The notes under the pieces: model-generated | Databases searched by the model: none | Told to the model about the DNA's origin: nothing | The model's input: only the letters and a program-made list of their open reading frames with translations | Program-made: the position numbers and the translations under genes | Assembly: GCF_000373485.1 (NCBI RefSeq) | Contig: NZ_KB891589.1 | Location: 88,959-152,958, forward strand | DNA from: Dasania marina DSM 21967 | GTDB lineage: Bacteria; Pseudomonadota; Gammaproteobacteria; Pseudomonadales; Dasaniaceae | Length of the DNA: 64,000 bases | Reading direction: 5' to 3' | Shown here: positions 1 through 9,665 of the stretch, in pieces | Layout of the letters: every line of letters starts with the position of its first letter | Numbering within the stretch: position 1 is the stretch's first letter

Positions 1-1
1 T

Positions 2-403
2 ATTATGAATGAAGGCACCTTGCGCGATTGGGTTCGTCACGCCAAATTCAATGTTACCCAAGGCAAAAACTTTGTGCACTCAGGCTCTATAGGCCCGTGG
101 ATGGTAACCATGGATGAGTTTAGTGAAGAGCAATTAGAAAATATGCGGGTAACAACTAGAGTCAATGGTGAGGTTCGTCAAGACGATACTACCGCCAGTA
201 TGATGTTCCCCTTTAAATACATTATTAGTTATTTTTCAAAATTCTTTCACCTCAAGCCGGGCGATGTTATAGCAACAGGTACCCCTAATGGTGCTGGAGC
301 ACGTTTTGATCCCCCAATTTACTTGATACCTGGCGATGTGGTTGAGGTAGAGGTAGAAGGCGTAGGCGTTTTATCTAACGGGGTTGCCGACGAGGTTTTA
401 TAA
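2..403 (+). CDS. Fumarylacetoacetate hydrolase (FAH) family protein, C-terminal part (5' end outside window)
   Basis: Only the last ~133 codons are present; the reading frame is open to the window edge, so this is a cut gene and not necessarily a truncated one. The FAH fold is recognised from the run of motifs around residues 70-100 of the visible part: a KYIISYFS segment, then LKPGDVIATGTPNG, then a GDVVEVEVEGVG strand that closes the barrel. FAH enzymes use Mg2+ to hydrolyse, isomerise or decarboxylate 2-oxo acids from aromatic ring cleavage. The stop codon overlaps the start of the downstream HpaR-like gene (TAATG), so the two are translationally coupled. That partner suggests a role in homoprotocatechuate breakdown (HpcE-like), but the substrate is inference. 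Confidence 0.85.
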   Translation: MMNEGTLRDWVRHAKFNVTQGKNFVHSGSIGPWMVTMDEFSEEQLENMRVTTRVNGEVRQDDTTASMMFPFKYIISYFSKFFHLKPGDVIATGTPNGAGARFDPPIYLIPGDVVEVEVEGVGVLSNGVADEVL

Positions 404-843
404 TGAGTAACGCTAAGCTACGCGGTTTTAACCGTTCTTTGCCCATGTCCTTATTAAAGGCACGTGAGGCTGTGATGAAAAAATTTGCTCCTTCATTGAA
501 GGAGCATAATCTTTCCGCGCAGCAATGGCGTGTTATTAGGGCATTAAAAGAAGAAGATGGCTTGGATATATCTGAGCTGTCTGAACGCTGCTATTTACTA
601 ATGCCTAGCCTATCTAGAATTATTCAAAACTTAGAAGCGCGCCAATTGGTGAATCGTCAATTAGTGGCTGGTGACCAGCGACGATCAGCTATTTTTATTA
701 CTGATGAGGGCGTGAAACTGTTTAATGTAATTGCACCCAAATCAGCGGAGCGCTATGAGCATATTACTAAGAAGTTTGGCCCAGGAAAGCTAGAGTTACT
801 CTATGAGTTGTTAGACGAGTTGATAGAAAAAATCGATGAGTAA
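403..843 (+). CDS. hpaR: MarR-family regulator, HpaR type
   Basis: A 146-residue winged-helix MarR protein. The N-terminal half (LLKAREAVMKKFAP, then EHNLSAQQWRVIRAL) follows the HpaR pattern I know from the E. coli homoprotocatechuate operon repressor, and the recognition helix/wing region (PSLSRIIQNLE, then GDQRRSAIFITDEG) is intact. HpaR represses the homoprotocatechuate meta-cleavage operon and is released by the aromatic acid substrate. The start codon overlaps the stop of the FAH-family gene, so it is co-translated with a likely catabolic gene. The function is family-based; no operator was identified with confidence. A generic MarR regulator of another aromatic acid remains possible. 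Confidence 0.85.
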   Translation: MSNAKLRGFNRSLPMSLLKAREAVMKKFAPSLKEHNLSAQQWRVIRALKEEDGLDISELSERCYLLMPSLSRIIQNLEARQLVNRQLVAGDQRRSAIFITDEGVKLFNVIAPKSAERYEHITKKFGPGKLELLYELLDELIEKIDE

Positions 844-964
844 ACATATATACGGTAAGACTATTACTTAGGAATAAAGCACCTTTGTATGGGCGGCCTT
901 AATAACTGAGCGGCGTTAGTATAATGAACGTCAGTTTGAAGACAGGATTAGGTGAATAATAATA

Positions 965-2302
965 ATGACAACACATAGCAAAAGTTTCTCAATTAACGAT
1001 GTCATTGACAGTGGCAGGGTTAACCCGCAGCAAAGTTTAGTAATTGTACTGTGCCTTATTTTTAATATGCTAGATGGATTCGATATTACCGCAATGGCGG
1101 TTACCGCCAATGCGGTGGGTATAGAAATGCAGATAGCTGAAGATAAACTGGGTTTGGTGTTTAGCTTTTCTTTAGCCGGGATGATGTTGGGGGCGATGTT
1201 TCTGGCTTCTTTTTCCGATGTGTTTGGTCGTCGCAGGCTGGTAATTATTTGTTTATGGGTAATTGGTTTTTCCGTGCTGGCCACAGCCTATGTCAGTAGT
1301 TTGGCCGAGTTAATCGCCTTGCGCTTTATTAGTGGTTTGGGCGCGGGGGCCATGTTGGCTAGTCAGGCGACCTTGGCGTCGGAGTATAGCCCTAATAAGT
1401 ACCGGGCATTGGCGGTAGCTGCAGTAACGGCGGGTTACCCATTGGGTGCCATGATGACGGGCTTGGTGGCCGGTTATATCGTGCCCGACTTTGGTTGGCG
1501 GGGTATGTTTTTATTAGGAGGTGTGGTGACCTTGGCTATGGCGCTGTTGGCCCATGTGTTGTTACCAGAATCCTTGCAGTTTTTGTGTGAAAAAAGGCCT
1601 AAAAACGCACTGTTAAAGGTGAATAAAATATTAGCCCGTTTTTCTATGGCCGCAGTGGGTCAGTTACCCACTATCGATAAAGATTCCAGCACTATGGCAG
1701 AGCCTGGCCAGAACAGTGTTGTTAGCAATATGGTTAAGCTTTTAGCGCAACAGTATAGAAGGCAAACACTAATTTTATGGTCCTCCTTTTTTATGTGTGT
1801 TTGCAGTATGTATTTTTTGATGAGCTGGACCCCGAAGCTGATGGTTAATGCGGGTTATAGTTCGCAGATAGGTAACTACGCCTTTTCTTTATTTAATTTT
1901 GGTGGGGTGATTGGTATTTTTGTACTAGGCACTTTGGCGACACGCTGGATGTTAACCACCGTGGTATGCGTATTCTCATTAGCGGCATTTGTATTGATGC
2001 TGTTATTCGCAATTTCGCCCGCCAATAGCACGCTATTACTGGCGATTATTTTTTTAATTGGGGTAACTCTACAAGGTGGCTTTACTGGTTTATATGCCAC
2101 GGCGGCGAAACTCTACCCCACTAATATTCGCAGCACCGGTGTGGGCTGGGCTATAGGTTTGGGTCGCTTGGGTGCGGTTTTTGGCCCAGCGATAGCCGGT
2201 TATATGATTGCATCGAATGTCACTATGTCTATGAGCTTTATGTTTTTTGCGGTGCCAATGTTGATTAGTGGCCTGCTAGCTTATCGTTTACGCATACGCT
2301 AA
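965..2302 (+). CDS. MFS transporter, aromatic acid:H+ symporter-like
   Basis: A 445-residue, 12-helix major facilitator. The DGFD motif in the first helix (around residues 35-40, MLDGFDITAMAV) is the signature of the AAHS group (PcaK, BenK, MhpT), where the Asp is needed for transport. The cytoplasmic GRRRLV motif after helix 2 and a GLGAGAML helix are also present, and a long loop with many polar residues lies in the middle (about 215-245). An AGGTGA ribosome site lies about 10 bases upstream of the ATG, and a TATAAT box occurs at 920-925 without a good -35. Its position beside the HpaR-like regulator suggests uptake of a phenolic or aromatic acid. The substrate cannot be read from sequence. 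Confidence 0.9.
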   Translation: MTTHSKSFSINDVIDSGRVNPQQSLVIVLCLIFNMLDGFDITAMAVTANAVGIEMQIAEDKLGLVFSFSLAGMMLGAMFLASFSDVFGRRRLVIICLWVIGFSVLATAYVSSLAELIALRFISGLGAGAMLASQATLASEYSPNKYRALAVAAVTAGYPLGAMMTGLVAGYIVPDFGWRGMFLLGGVVTLAMALLAHVLLPESLQFLCEKRPKNALLKVNKILARFSMAAVGQLPTIDKDSSTMAEPGQNSVVSNMVKLLAQQYRRQTLILWSSFFMCVCSMYFLMSWTPKLMVNAGYSSQIGNYAFSLFNFGGVIGIFVLGTLATRWMLTTVVCVFSLAAFVLMLLFAISPANSTLLLAIIFLIGVTLQGGFTGLYATAAKLYPTNIRSTGVGWAIGLGRLGAVFGPAIAGYMIASNVTMSMSFMFFAVPMLISGLLAYRLRIR

Positions 2303-2384
2303 TTCAGTATCACAGTGCTTTGTATTATTTAGAGAGTGTTGTTATGAGTTTTTATCCATTGGTGTAATGGGGTATATAAAATAA

Positions 2385-2543
2385 CTCGAATGTATTGCCT
2401 CTTTTAAAATAACGGAAACCTTTAGTGTTAATGTGCTGGCCGATGATTAGCAGGATATTGTTAATAGCTATGCTAAAAAAGGCGCACATGAATTGGCTGC
2501 TGAGCATTTCCATATAGGCTCCGCTAATATGCTGGTTAATTAG
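2385..2543 (+). pseudogene. Remnant of a flavin reductase (HpaC/DIM6-NTAB type) gene
   Basis: One frame across this interval reads ITETFSVNVLADD, then a TAG stop at 2448-2450, then QDIVNSYAKKGAHELAAEHF, ending at the TAG at 2541. The first part resembles the conserved core of small flavin reductases (F-x-VNVLA-x-DQ), in which the stop codon sits where a Gln is usual. No start codon or ribosome site fits and the frame closes upstream at 2382-2384, so only about 50 codons survive. Such reductases partner two-component aromatic hydroxylases, which suits the neighbouring aromatic genes. Identification rests on one short motif. This fills most of the gap between the transporter and the multiheme cytochrome gene. 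Confidence 0.45.
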
Positions 2544-2605
2544 TGGTACTATTTCGAGTCAATTGTTTGTTTAAACAACGCCTTAATCTAATCGCTGGGA
2601 TATTG

Positions 2606-4879
2606 ATGACTATGTTAGCCCCATTGCGCGCTGCGCTAGCGTGCACGTTGATTCTGTGTTTTTTTACCCTGCATAGCTGGGCTACGATTGCTGAAGAGCC
2701 TGTTAAAGAACGAATTAAGGACGCTGGCTATATAGGCAGCCAGCAGTGTGCTAGCTGTCACCTGCAGGCCTTTAAGGATTGGCAGGGCTCCCACCATCAA
2801 CTGGCTATGCAGCACGCCAATAATGACACGGTATTAGCTGATTTTGCTGATCGCCAATTTACCTATAACGGCATTACCTCAAGCTTTTATAAAAAAGGCG
2901 ATGAGTTCTGGGTTAAAACCGACAGTGCCGATGGCAGCTTGCAGGATTATAAAATTGCCTACACCTTCGGGGTAAGCCCGTTGCAACAGTACTTGATCGC
3001 TTTTGAGGATGGCCGCTTGCAGGCCCTGTCCATAGCTTGGGATAGCCGCAGCGTAGCGCAGGGCGGCCAGCGCTGGTTTCACCTATACCCAGAGGATAAA
3101 ATGACCCATAGTGATGCACTGCACTGGACTAGGCAGTCACAAAATTGGAACAGCCAATGTGCGGACTGCCACTCTACCAATCTGCAAAAAAATTATCAGC
3201 CCGGGTCTAACCGTTACCAAAGCACATGGTCAGAAATTAGCGTGGGCTGTGAAAGTTGCCATGGCCCAGGGGCAGCGCATGTTGTATGGAGCGATAACAA
3301 AGAGGCTAACAAAGATGGCAATAAAGGCTTACAGCGTGATGCCGGTAAGGCCAGGCAATGGCTGCGTCAAGACGGCGCGGCTACGGCAGTAATTAATAGT
3401 CGGCATGATATTGATGGTGACCGCCAAATTAATAATTGTGGCCGCTGCCATGCGCGCCGCAGCCCTATACATGATGATAAAGCCTCAGTTTTCTCTGATC
3501 AATTACTCGATACTCATATGTTATCGCTTATAGAGCCGCCGCTTTATTATGTGGATGGCCAGATTAAAGAAGAAGTGTTTGTGCATGGCTCTTTTATACA
3601 AAGCAAAATGCAGCAGCGCGGGGTGGTGTGCAGCAATTGCCATAACCCCCATAGCTTGGCGCTAAAGCAGCAAGGCAATGCGCTTTGCGCCCAGTGTCAT
3701 AATCCCAATCAGTTTGATCGCTCTGAGCATCACCACCATGCTGCAAAGAGTACCGGAGCACAATGTGTTAATTGCCATATGCCAGCGACTAGCTATATGG
3801 TGGTTGACCCTAGGCGTGATCACAGCCTTAGAGTTCCCCGGCCTGACATATCACAGCAGTTGGGCGTACCTAACGCTTGTAACCAATGCCACGATGATCA
3901 AACAGTGGCTTGGGCGGCAGCCGCTTTTAGCCAGTGGTACCCACACCGAGTTAAGCAGCCACACCCCGCCTTTAGTTTATTTGCCGGTGAGCAGGCCAAC
4001 CGCCTCGCGGTGCCGCAGTTGGCGGCATTGGCTAGGGATAGCGCGCAGGCGGCTATCATACGCGCCTCTGCTTTGCAGCGCTTGAGTGCCTACCCTGAAC
4101 CCTATGCCATTAACACAGCTGTGAGCTTATTACAGGCACCGCAGCCTTTAATACGGGTGGCCGCTTTGCGGGTATTAACCGCTATGCCTTTAGAGCAGCG
4201 CATGGCTAATGTTTGGCCCTTATTGGCAGACCCTGTTAAAGCGGTAAGGCTGGAGGCGACGCGTTTATTGGCAGCGGCGATTGTGCCCGCAGCCTTGCCG
4301 GCGGCCCTTAGCGAGCAGCAGAAGAAACAGTTACAGCTAGCCATAGATGAAGCTATGGCCAGCGCTAACAGTCTTGCCGATACCCCCACGGGGCAAATGC
4401 AGCTAGGGGTTATGTATGAGTATATGCAACAAACGGATAAGGCAAAAAACGCTTATCAACATGCACGGCTATTAGAGCCCAATTTTATTCCGGCGTTGTT
4501 AAACCTTGCTGATTTACATAGGTCGCAGGGGCAGGATGGATTGGCTTTGCCATTATTATTACAAAGCCTAAATTCATCGCCTGAGAGTCCAGAGGTGCAT
4601 TTTTCATTAGGCTTGTTGTACATACGGCTTAAACAATTGAAGCTTGCGCTAAGCCATTTGCAGCAGGCCGCTGAGATAGCGACCAATAGCGCTCACTACA
4701 GTTATGTTCATGGGGTGGCCTTATTTGAAAACGGTGAGCCAGAGCAGGCTATTGATGTATTAAAAAGGGCGCTTAAGCAGCATCCCCGTCAGCCCGATAT
4801 AGTATCAGCCCTAGTCGCTTATTTGCAGCGTATGGGCAGGGCGGAAGAGGCTAGTGCCTATGCCGCGCAGCTGCCCTAG
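2606..4879 (+). CDS. Octaheme c-type cytochrome with C-terminal TPR repeats
   Basis: A 757-residue exported protein with eight CxxCH haem sites (about residues 48, 185, 215, 278, 342, 361, 387 and 425). They are followed by a helical HEAT-like stretch (about 460-580) and three or more TPR units (about 600-740). The N-terminal signal peptide (hydrophobic run LACTLILCFFTL, then HSWA) begins at the chosen ATG; the frame is open further to a GTG at 2543, but the GGGA just upstream of 2606 and the signal peptide favour the later start. Proteins of this layout (cytochrome c554/NapC-NrfB-like domains plus TPR) are periplasmic or outer-surface electron carriers, and the TPR tail probably docks a partner. 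No redox partner genes adjoin it, so the electron donor and acceptor are unknown. Confidence 0.88.
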   Translation: MTMLAPLRAALACTLILCFFTLHSWATIAEEPVKERIKDAGYIGSQQCASCHLQAFKDWQGSHHQLAMQHANNDTVLADFADRQFTYNGITSSFYKKGDEFWVKTDSADGSLQDYKIAYTFGVSPLQQYLIAFEDGRLQALSIAWDSRSVAQGGQRWFHLYPEDKMTHSDALHWTRQSQNWNSQCADCHSTNLQKNYQPGSNRYQSTWSEISVGCESCHGPGAAHVVWSDNKEANKDGNKGLQRDAGKARQWLRQDGAATAVINSRHDIDGDRQINNCGRCHARRSPIHDDKASVFSDQLLDTHMLSLIEPPLYYVDGQIKEEVFVHGSFIQSKMQQRGVVCSNCHNPHSLALKQQGNALCAQCHNPNQFDRSEHHHHAAKSTGAQCVNCHMPATSYMVVDPRRDHSLRVPRPDISQQLGVPNACNQCHDDQTVAWAAAAFSQWYPHRVKQPHPAFSLFAGEQANRLAVPQLAALARDSAQAAIIRASALQRLSAYPEPYAINTAVSLLQAPQPLIRVAALRVLTAMPLEQRMANVWPLLADPVKAVRLEATRLLAAAIVPAALPAALSEQQKKQLQLAIDEAMASANSLADTPTGQMQLGVMYEYMQQTDKAKNAYQHARLLEPNFIPALLNLADLHRSQGQDGLALPLLLQSLNSSPESPEVHFSLGLLYIRLKQLKLALSHLQQAAEIATNSAHYSYVHGVALFENGEPEQAIDVLKRALKQHPRQPDIVSALVAYLQRMGRAEEASAYAAQLP

Positions 4880-4925
4880 CTGCTAAGTATGGTGCTGGCG
4901 TTTTTGCTTTTGTGTTATAGCCATC

Positions 4926-6650
4926 TTAGTAGCCACTGACCCAGTCAGGCAAAATAACATTGTTTTCTGTCGCATATTGCTGCCAAAGCGTCAGCATTTC
5001 TTGCAGTTTTTTGGGCTGGCTTATAGCTAAGTCGTTAGCTTCGGCTACATCATTTTTTACGTTGTAAAGCTGCCATTCGCCGTTGCCGTATGGGGCGGGC
5101 ATATGGACTAACTTCCAGTCCCCTTTGCGTATGGCTCGTTTGCCCATTAACTGTATACCTAGCACGCGCTGCTGTGCCGCCTGAGGTAATACGCCGTCGG
5201 TAAGCAGTGTGGCCATAGATATACCGGTTATAGGTTCTATGGGGCGGCCTTTATAGCTATCTTTTGGTGGGCTAATACCTACTATATCCAGCAGTGTGGG
5301 AGTAAGGTCTTTTACGGAAACTAGATTGTTTTCTATTGCGCCGGCGCGAAAGTGTTTTGGGTAGTGGGCAAAGGCTGCCACTCTAGTGCCGCCTTCTGTG
5401 GTGGATCCTTTATAGTATTTTAAGGCAGGGGAGCTGGCTCTAGCCCACGCTTCAGCCAAAAAGGTATAGGAGCTAGGTTTGCCCATATTGTCAAAGCTAA
5501 AATCGTGAGTTTCATCTATCACTTTTCTAATTTTAGGAAAGGTATCTTTGGGCCAGGTGTTGTCCAAATCATGTCCTTCGGCGCCGTTGTCCGACATAAA
5601 AATAATGACGGTGTTTTCAAATAAGTTATTTTGTTTTAAATAGGAAACCAACCGCCCCGTGTGGCTATCAACTTCATCTACCATGGCTGCATAGATTTCC
5701 ATGCGCCTAGATTCTATTTTTTGCTGGTCTTTAGTGAGTTCATTCCATGGACGTATCGATGGGCTGGCTGTTGTAGCTTGAGATGCCGGTAATAAGCCTA
5801 ATTCTTTTTGCTTGTTTAAGCGCTGGGTATAGAGAGTCTCATAGCCACTGTCGTAGAGGCCTTTATACTTTGCTATGGTTTTATCCGGTGCCTGTATGGG
5901 CCAGTGCGGGGCGGTGTAAGCTAGGTAGGCAAAAAATGGTTTGCCTTGGGCTTTGTCTTGTTCAATATTTTCAATAATGCTATCGGTATAAAACTGGCTT
6001 GAATAATGAAAGTTTTTAGGAAGTTCGCTGAGTAGTTTGCCGTTTTTTCTATAGGGTGCTTTGGCTACAGGTGTCGCTGCATAGGCGGGCTTCATATCAC
6101 TAAAGTGGCTGGCGCCGCCACTGAGCATGCTGAATGTTTTATCAAAACCGCGTTGGTAGGGGCTGCTATGGTCAGCCAAGCCCAAGTGCCATTTTCCCGC
6201 CATGTAGGTGTTATAGCCGGCATCGCGCAATAGGCTGGCAACGGTAACAACACGTTTATTAAGATAGCCCTCGTAGCCGGGCTGGCCTTTTTGGTTGGGG
6301 GCTAGCTCTTCTTCCATATTACCTAAGCCGGCTTTATGGTTATCAACACCGGTTAATAACATGGCTCGGGTAGGTGAGCAAGTGGGGGCCGTTTGGAAAT
6401 TGGTAAAGCGCACGCCCTGGTAGGCCAGAGCATCTAAATTGGGGGTTGCTATCTCGCCGCCAAAACTGCCTATGTCGGTATAGCCCATATCATCCACGAC
6501 TATCAATAGGATGTTGGGTGGCTGTGCAGTGTTGGGGGTTTTACCTGGCTCAGGTGCTAGGCTCATAGCGTAAGCTAACGGGGTAAGCAGCAGGTAGAGG
6601 AATAAGTGGCGGCTAAATACCGCTAAGCCCAAGGTTATTTTTTTCATCAT
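4926..6650 (-). CDS. Sulfatase (arylsulfatase type), exported
   Basis: A 574-residue alkaline-phosphatase-superfamily sulfatase. The active-site motif C-S-P-T-R lies at residues 91-95, where Cys91 would be oxidised to formylglycine. Metal-binding VVDDMGYTD (Asp53, Asp54) precedes it, and MAGKWHLG and SDNGAEG further on are typical of arylsulfatases. An N-terminal hydrophobic segment with two Met starts (LFLYLLLTPLAYA) predicts export to the periplasm. It hydrolyses a sulfate ester; the large size and full C-terminal domain match bacterial arylsulfatases such as AtsA. It follows the TonB receptor gene on the same strand but is separated by a strong terminator, so co-transcription is doubtful. 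No formylglycine-generating (sulfatase-maturating) enzyme is in the window. Confidence 0.93.
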   Translation of the reverse strand: MMKKITLGLAVFSRHLFLYLLLTPLAYAMSLAPEPGKTPNTAQPPNILLIVVDDMGYTDIGSFGGEIATPNLDALAYQGVRFTNFQTAPTCSPTRAMLLTGVDNHKAGLGNMEEELAPNQKGQPGYEGYLNKRVVTVASLLRDAGYNTYMAGKWHLGLADHSSPYQRGFDKTFSMLSGGASHFSDMKPAYAATPVAKAPYRKNGKLLSELPKNFHYSSQFYTDSIIENIEQDKAQGKPFFAYLAYTAPHWPIQAPDKTIAKYKGLYDSGYETLYTQRLNKQKELGLLPASQATTASPSIRPWNELTKDQQKIESRRMEIYAAMVDEVDSHTGRLVSYLKQNNLFENTVIIFMSDNGAEGHDLDNTWPKDTFPKIRKVIDETHDFSFDNMGKPSSYTFLAEAWARASSPALKYYKGSTTEGGTRVAAFAHYPKHFRAGAIENNLVSVKDLTPTLLDIVGISPPKDSYKGRPIEPITGISMATLLTDGVLPQAAQQRVLGIQLMGKRAIRKGDWKLVHMPAPYGNGEWQLYNVKNDVAEANDLAISQPKKLQEMLTLWQQYATENNVILPDWVSGY

Positions 6651-6712
6651 AAAACTCGCAGTTGCTGAGTAAACGCTACAGCTTATGTAGAATTTTTATA
6701 GGATTTGATGCA

Positions 6713-6743
6713 AAAAAGGAAACCCCATGTGGGTTTCCTTTTT
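6713..6743 (-). terminator. Rho-independent terminator after the TonB receptor gene
   Basis: A 13-bp perfect stem (6713-6725 with 6731-6743), rich in A on one arm and T on the other, closes on the five-base loop CATGT. Read on the minus strand it ends in a T run directly after the TonB receptor gene and before the sulfatase gene. Because the arms carry A and T runs it could act in both directions. Confidence 0.9.
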
Positions 6744-6776
6744 GTTAGTAGCGATATCAAACGATAGGCTTATTCA

Positions 6777-8984
6777 TTAGTCGCCGAAATTATAGGTGAC
6801 TGATAAGCCCACGGTACGTGGTGGTGCATACACTTCTTGGGTAAAGCCAAAACCATCGCCAATAAATACATCGAGTATCGCTAAATCAAGATGATACACG
6901 CGATATTCTTCATCGGTGAAGTTTTTAACCCAAGCACTATATTTCCATGCGCCGTCTTCAGTGGTGTAGGCTACGTTGGCGTTACCAACAAAGTAAGCAT
7001 CTTCTTTTGATGATTCATTGTTGGTGCCCTCTAGGTATTGCTCACCGGTATAAGCGCCATCGATTTGTGCCGTCATCTCACCGCCTAAAGCGTTCCAGTT
7101 ATAGCGTACTAAGGCGTTGGCGCTATATTCTGGGGCGTTGGGCAGTTTAACATCTTCATTATCTATGCCTAATGCTGTGGGGGCGCCATCAACTTCGGAA
7201 TCTATAATCGATAAACCTAAAACGATATCCCAGCTTTCGTTAGGGGTGATAAATAATTCTACTTCACCACCGACGTTAGTTGCGTCGCGGTTAACGACTT
7301 GAGGTGTTGCATTTAACAAAGAAAATTGTTGATAGTCTTTGTAGTCATAATAAAATACCGTGCTGTTTAAGCGTGCTACCCCATCTTTAAGCGTTAGCTT
7401 GGAGCCTATTTCATAGGAGTGTAAAACTTCTTCGTCGTGTTTGAAGTCTTCTACTGCCACATCGCGGCTGGGTGACCAGTTACCGCCTTTAATGCCGCGG
7501 TTATAGGATACAAAGTAAAGGTCATCCGCTGCACTGGTATAGTTTAGCTGTAGCCTTGCCGCATAATCACCATAATCAATTGTATTAACTGCCGAGATAT
7601 CTTTTGCTTGCAGTACCGGCGCTAAACCATCATCAGAACCATCGGGGTTACGCGAATCGTCGGTTGTTAGCACGTCTATGTCTTTATCATCCTGTGACCA
7701 GCGATAACCTACTATACCCGTCCAGCTGTCGTTAAAGTCATATTCTATCTGGCCAAACACCGACCAGTTAGTTGAGTTTAACTCAGTAGTGGTTAGGGCA
7801 GTGTTATAGGTTGGGGTGATTACATTACCATCGGCAATAGACTGATTATTGCCTTGTATATCTAGATAGAATAAGCCGGTATTCCAGCGTAAATTATCGT
7901 GATCGCCAGCAAGACGTAGTTCTTGTGACCATTGGCTGTAATCCGCAATAGTAGAGAATTCAAAAATGGCACCAGTCTGTGCGCTGGGTGTGCCGTCGGC
8001 ATCCTCAGTATAGAATTTATCTAGCTCTAGCGAATTGGTTATAGAAACGAATTCTACCGTATCTGAAATTTCCCAAGAAACTTTAGCTGTTACGCTAGTT
8101 GTCTCACGATCAAAATAGCCGCCATCGGAAAAATCTTCATGGGGGTCTGGGCTAGGAGCATTGGTGGGTATGGCTAAACCTAAGGCATTGACGTCGGCGT
8201 CTTGTACAACATAAACACCTGTAGGAACATCGCTATCTTCTGAGTAACTCGCAATTAAATCGGCGACAATGGTGTCACCGATATCAAACTGCAAGGCGCC
8301 ACGGACAACGTAGCCATCAGCACCTTGTGAATCTTCGCCGCCGACTTTGTTTTCTATATAGCCATCGGCTTCTTCCCAGCGGGCAGCTAAGCGACCACGT
8401 ATACCATCGGCAAGGCCGCCACCGATGGCACCTTCTAATGATTTTCTATCAAAGCTGGCAAGTCCACCTTGCACATAGCCATTGAGGTTGTCGGATGACG
8501 CTCTATTGGTAACATAGTGAATTAAACCGCCGGTAGCGTTACGACCAAATAGTGTGCCTTGTGGGCCACGAAGTACTTCAACCCTTTCCATATCAAACAG
8601 TTGACCGTTTATAGCATTCATACTGCCTATATAAGCATCATTAATATAAACAGCTACTGGCGCCTCTAAATTGTCTTGGAAATTGTTTTGGGAAATACCG
8701 CGTAAATTAAAGGCGGTAAAAGCCGGAGTAAAAGATTGTAATTGTAAGCCTGGCACTTGTTGAATGATGTCTATGGTGTTGACCATACCCAAGGCGCTCA
8801 TTTGATCGCCGGTAAAAGCTGATACCGAGATACCAACATCTTGAATATTTTCTATACGTTTTTGTGAGGTGACTATAACTTCTTCCAGCACCGAGGCGCT
8901 AGCTCCAGTTGATGCGCAGCTTAAGGCAACTAGGCTGGCACTAATAGCCTGGCTTAGGCTGGAACGGCGTAATGATTTACTCAT
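6777..8984 (-). CDS. TonB-dependent outer-membrane receptor
   Basis: A 735-residue receptor. The signal peptide (SLVALSCASTGASA) is followed by a TonB-box-like EEVIVTSQKR, a plug domain (about 45-150, with DIIQQVPGLQ, VEVLRGPQGTLFGRNATGG) and a 22-strand barrel ending in GLSVTYNFG with an aromatic near the end. The ATG at 8984 is preferred over one 36 bases upstream because GGGAG lies just ahead of it. Receptors with this plug sequence belong to the large group that imports organic substrates in marine proteobacteria as well as siderophores; nothing here marks it as an iron receptor. It faces the aldehyde dehydrogenase gene across a 680-base gap and precedes a sulfatase gene, so uptake of an organic substrate is a reasonable guess. 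Confidence 0.92.
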   Translation of the reverse strand: MSKSLRRSSLSQAISASLVALSCASTGASASVLEEVIVTSQKRIENIQDVGISVSAFTGDQMSALGMVNTIDIIQQVPGLQLQSFTPAFTAFNLRGISQNNFQDNLEAPVAVYINDAYIGSMNAINGQLFDMERVEVLRGPQGTLFGRNATGGLIHYVTNRASSDNLNGYVQGGLASFDRKSLEGAIGGGLADGIRGRLAARWEEADGYIENKVGGEDSQGADGYVVRGALQFDIGDTIVADLIASYSEDSDVPTGVYVVQDADVNALGLAIPTNAPSPDPHEDFSDGGYFDRETTSVTAKVSWEISDTVEFVSITNSLELDKFYTEDADGTPSAQTGAIFEFSTIADYSQWSQELRLAGDHDNLRWNTGLFYLDIQGNNQSIADGNVITPTYNTALTTTELNSTNWSVFGQIEYDFNDSWTGIVGYRWSQDDKDIDVLTTDDSRNPDGSDDGLAPVLQAKDISAVNTIDYGDYAARLQLNYTSAADDLYFVSYNRGIKGGNWSPSRDVAVEDFKHDEEVLHSYEIGSKLTLKDGVARLNSTVFYYDYKDYQQFSLLNATPQVVNRDATNVGGEVELFITPNESWDIVLGLSIIDSEVDGAPTALGIDNEDVKLPNAPEYSANALVRYNWNALGGEMTAQIDGAYTGEQYLEGTNNESSKEDAYFVGNANVAYTTEDGAWKYSAWVKNFTDEEYRVYHLDLAILDVFIGDGFGFTQEVYAPPRTVGLSVTYNFGD

Positions 8985-9665
8985 ATTTTTTCTCCCATGG
9001 TACCTCTTAATTAAACGCATAGTTTAATTTTTTTGAGGCATACAATTAATATGTATATTTTATTATTTTAGATTTTGGCTGTGTGAATTTAGCGAGTCAC
9101 AGCGGCATCTAATTCATTTTTTTCTGTATGATTCCTTGTGTTACTTAAAAGGAATAAATGTTAAAGAATGAACATTAATAATACAGAGTCAATTTATAGT
9201 AGAGTCTAAAGGTCAGGCTGAATATCATCTATATGGTTGATAGTAGACGTTTGTATGTTTTTTGTTTTTATTAGTTAGATAAGTATCCATTGATGTTTTT
9301 TATTGATATAACCAATTGCGATATAGATTTTTTAGCTCGCTCGCACTTATTCTTTAAGCTCATCTATTTGGATGATATGAATATTTCCGTTGGCTAAGTA
9401 ATGTTTGTGTTGTATTAAAGGTTTACGCACTCTTTGTGTCTCATTTGGCAGCTCAGGCTGCCTTTTTTCTATATGCAAAGATAATGTAAGTACTTGTTTA
9501 TTTAAAACATAAAAGTGTAGCGTGGTTTGTGTGTCTAGTTTGTGCATCTATAGATAGGAAAAGCTTGGTAAGTGATTACGCTGTATCTATATAGCTACCA
9601 GTTAACGACGCAATAATTATCATTCTACGGCTATCAATAACAAACATGATTAAGGGTAAAGTCTC
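8985..9665. other. Divergent intergenic region between TonB receptor and aldehyde dehydrogenase
   Basis: An AT-rich stretch that must hold the promoters for both flanking genes. I found no convincing -35/-10 pair or palindrome. On the minus strand 9347-9547 is open for 66 codons (a basic peptide starting MHKLDTQTTLHF and ending HIIQIDELKE), but it lacks a ribosome site and a recognisable family. It may be a small gene or chance. Confidence 0.4.

Noticed and set aside
3678..4085. 135-codon ORF within the octaheme cytochrome gene
   Set aside because: Shadow frame of a clearly coding gene with eight haem motifs.
9347..9547. 66-codon minus-strand ORF as a firm gene
   Set aside because: No ribosome site, no family, AT-rich DNA; mentioned only within the intergenic entry.
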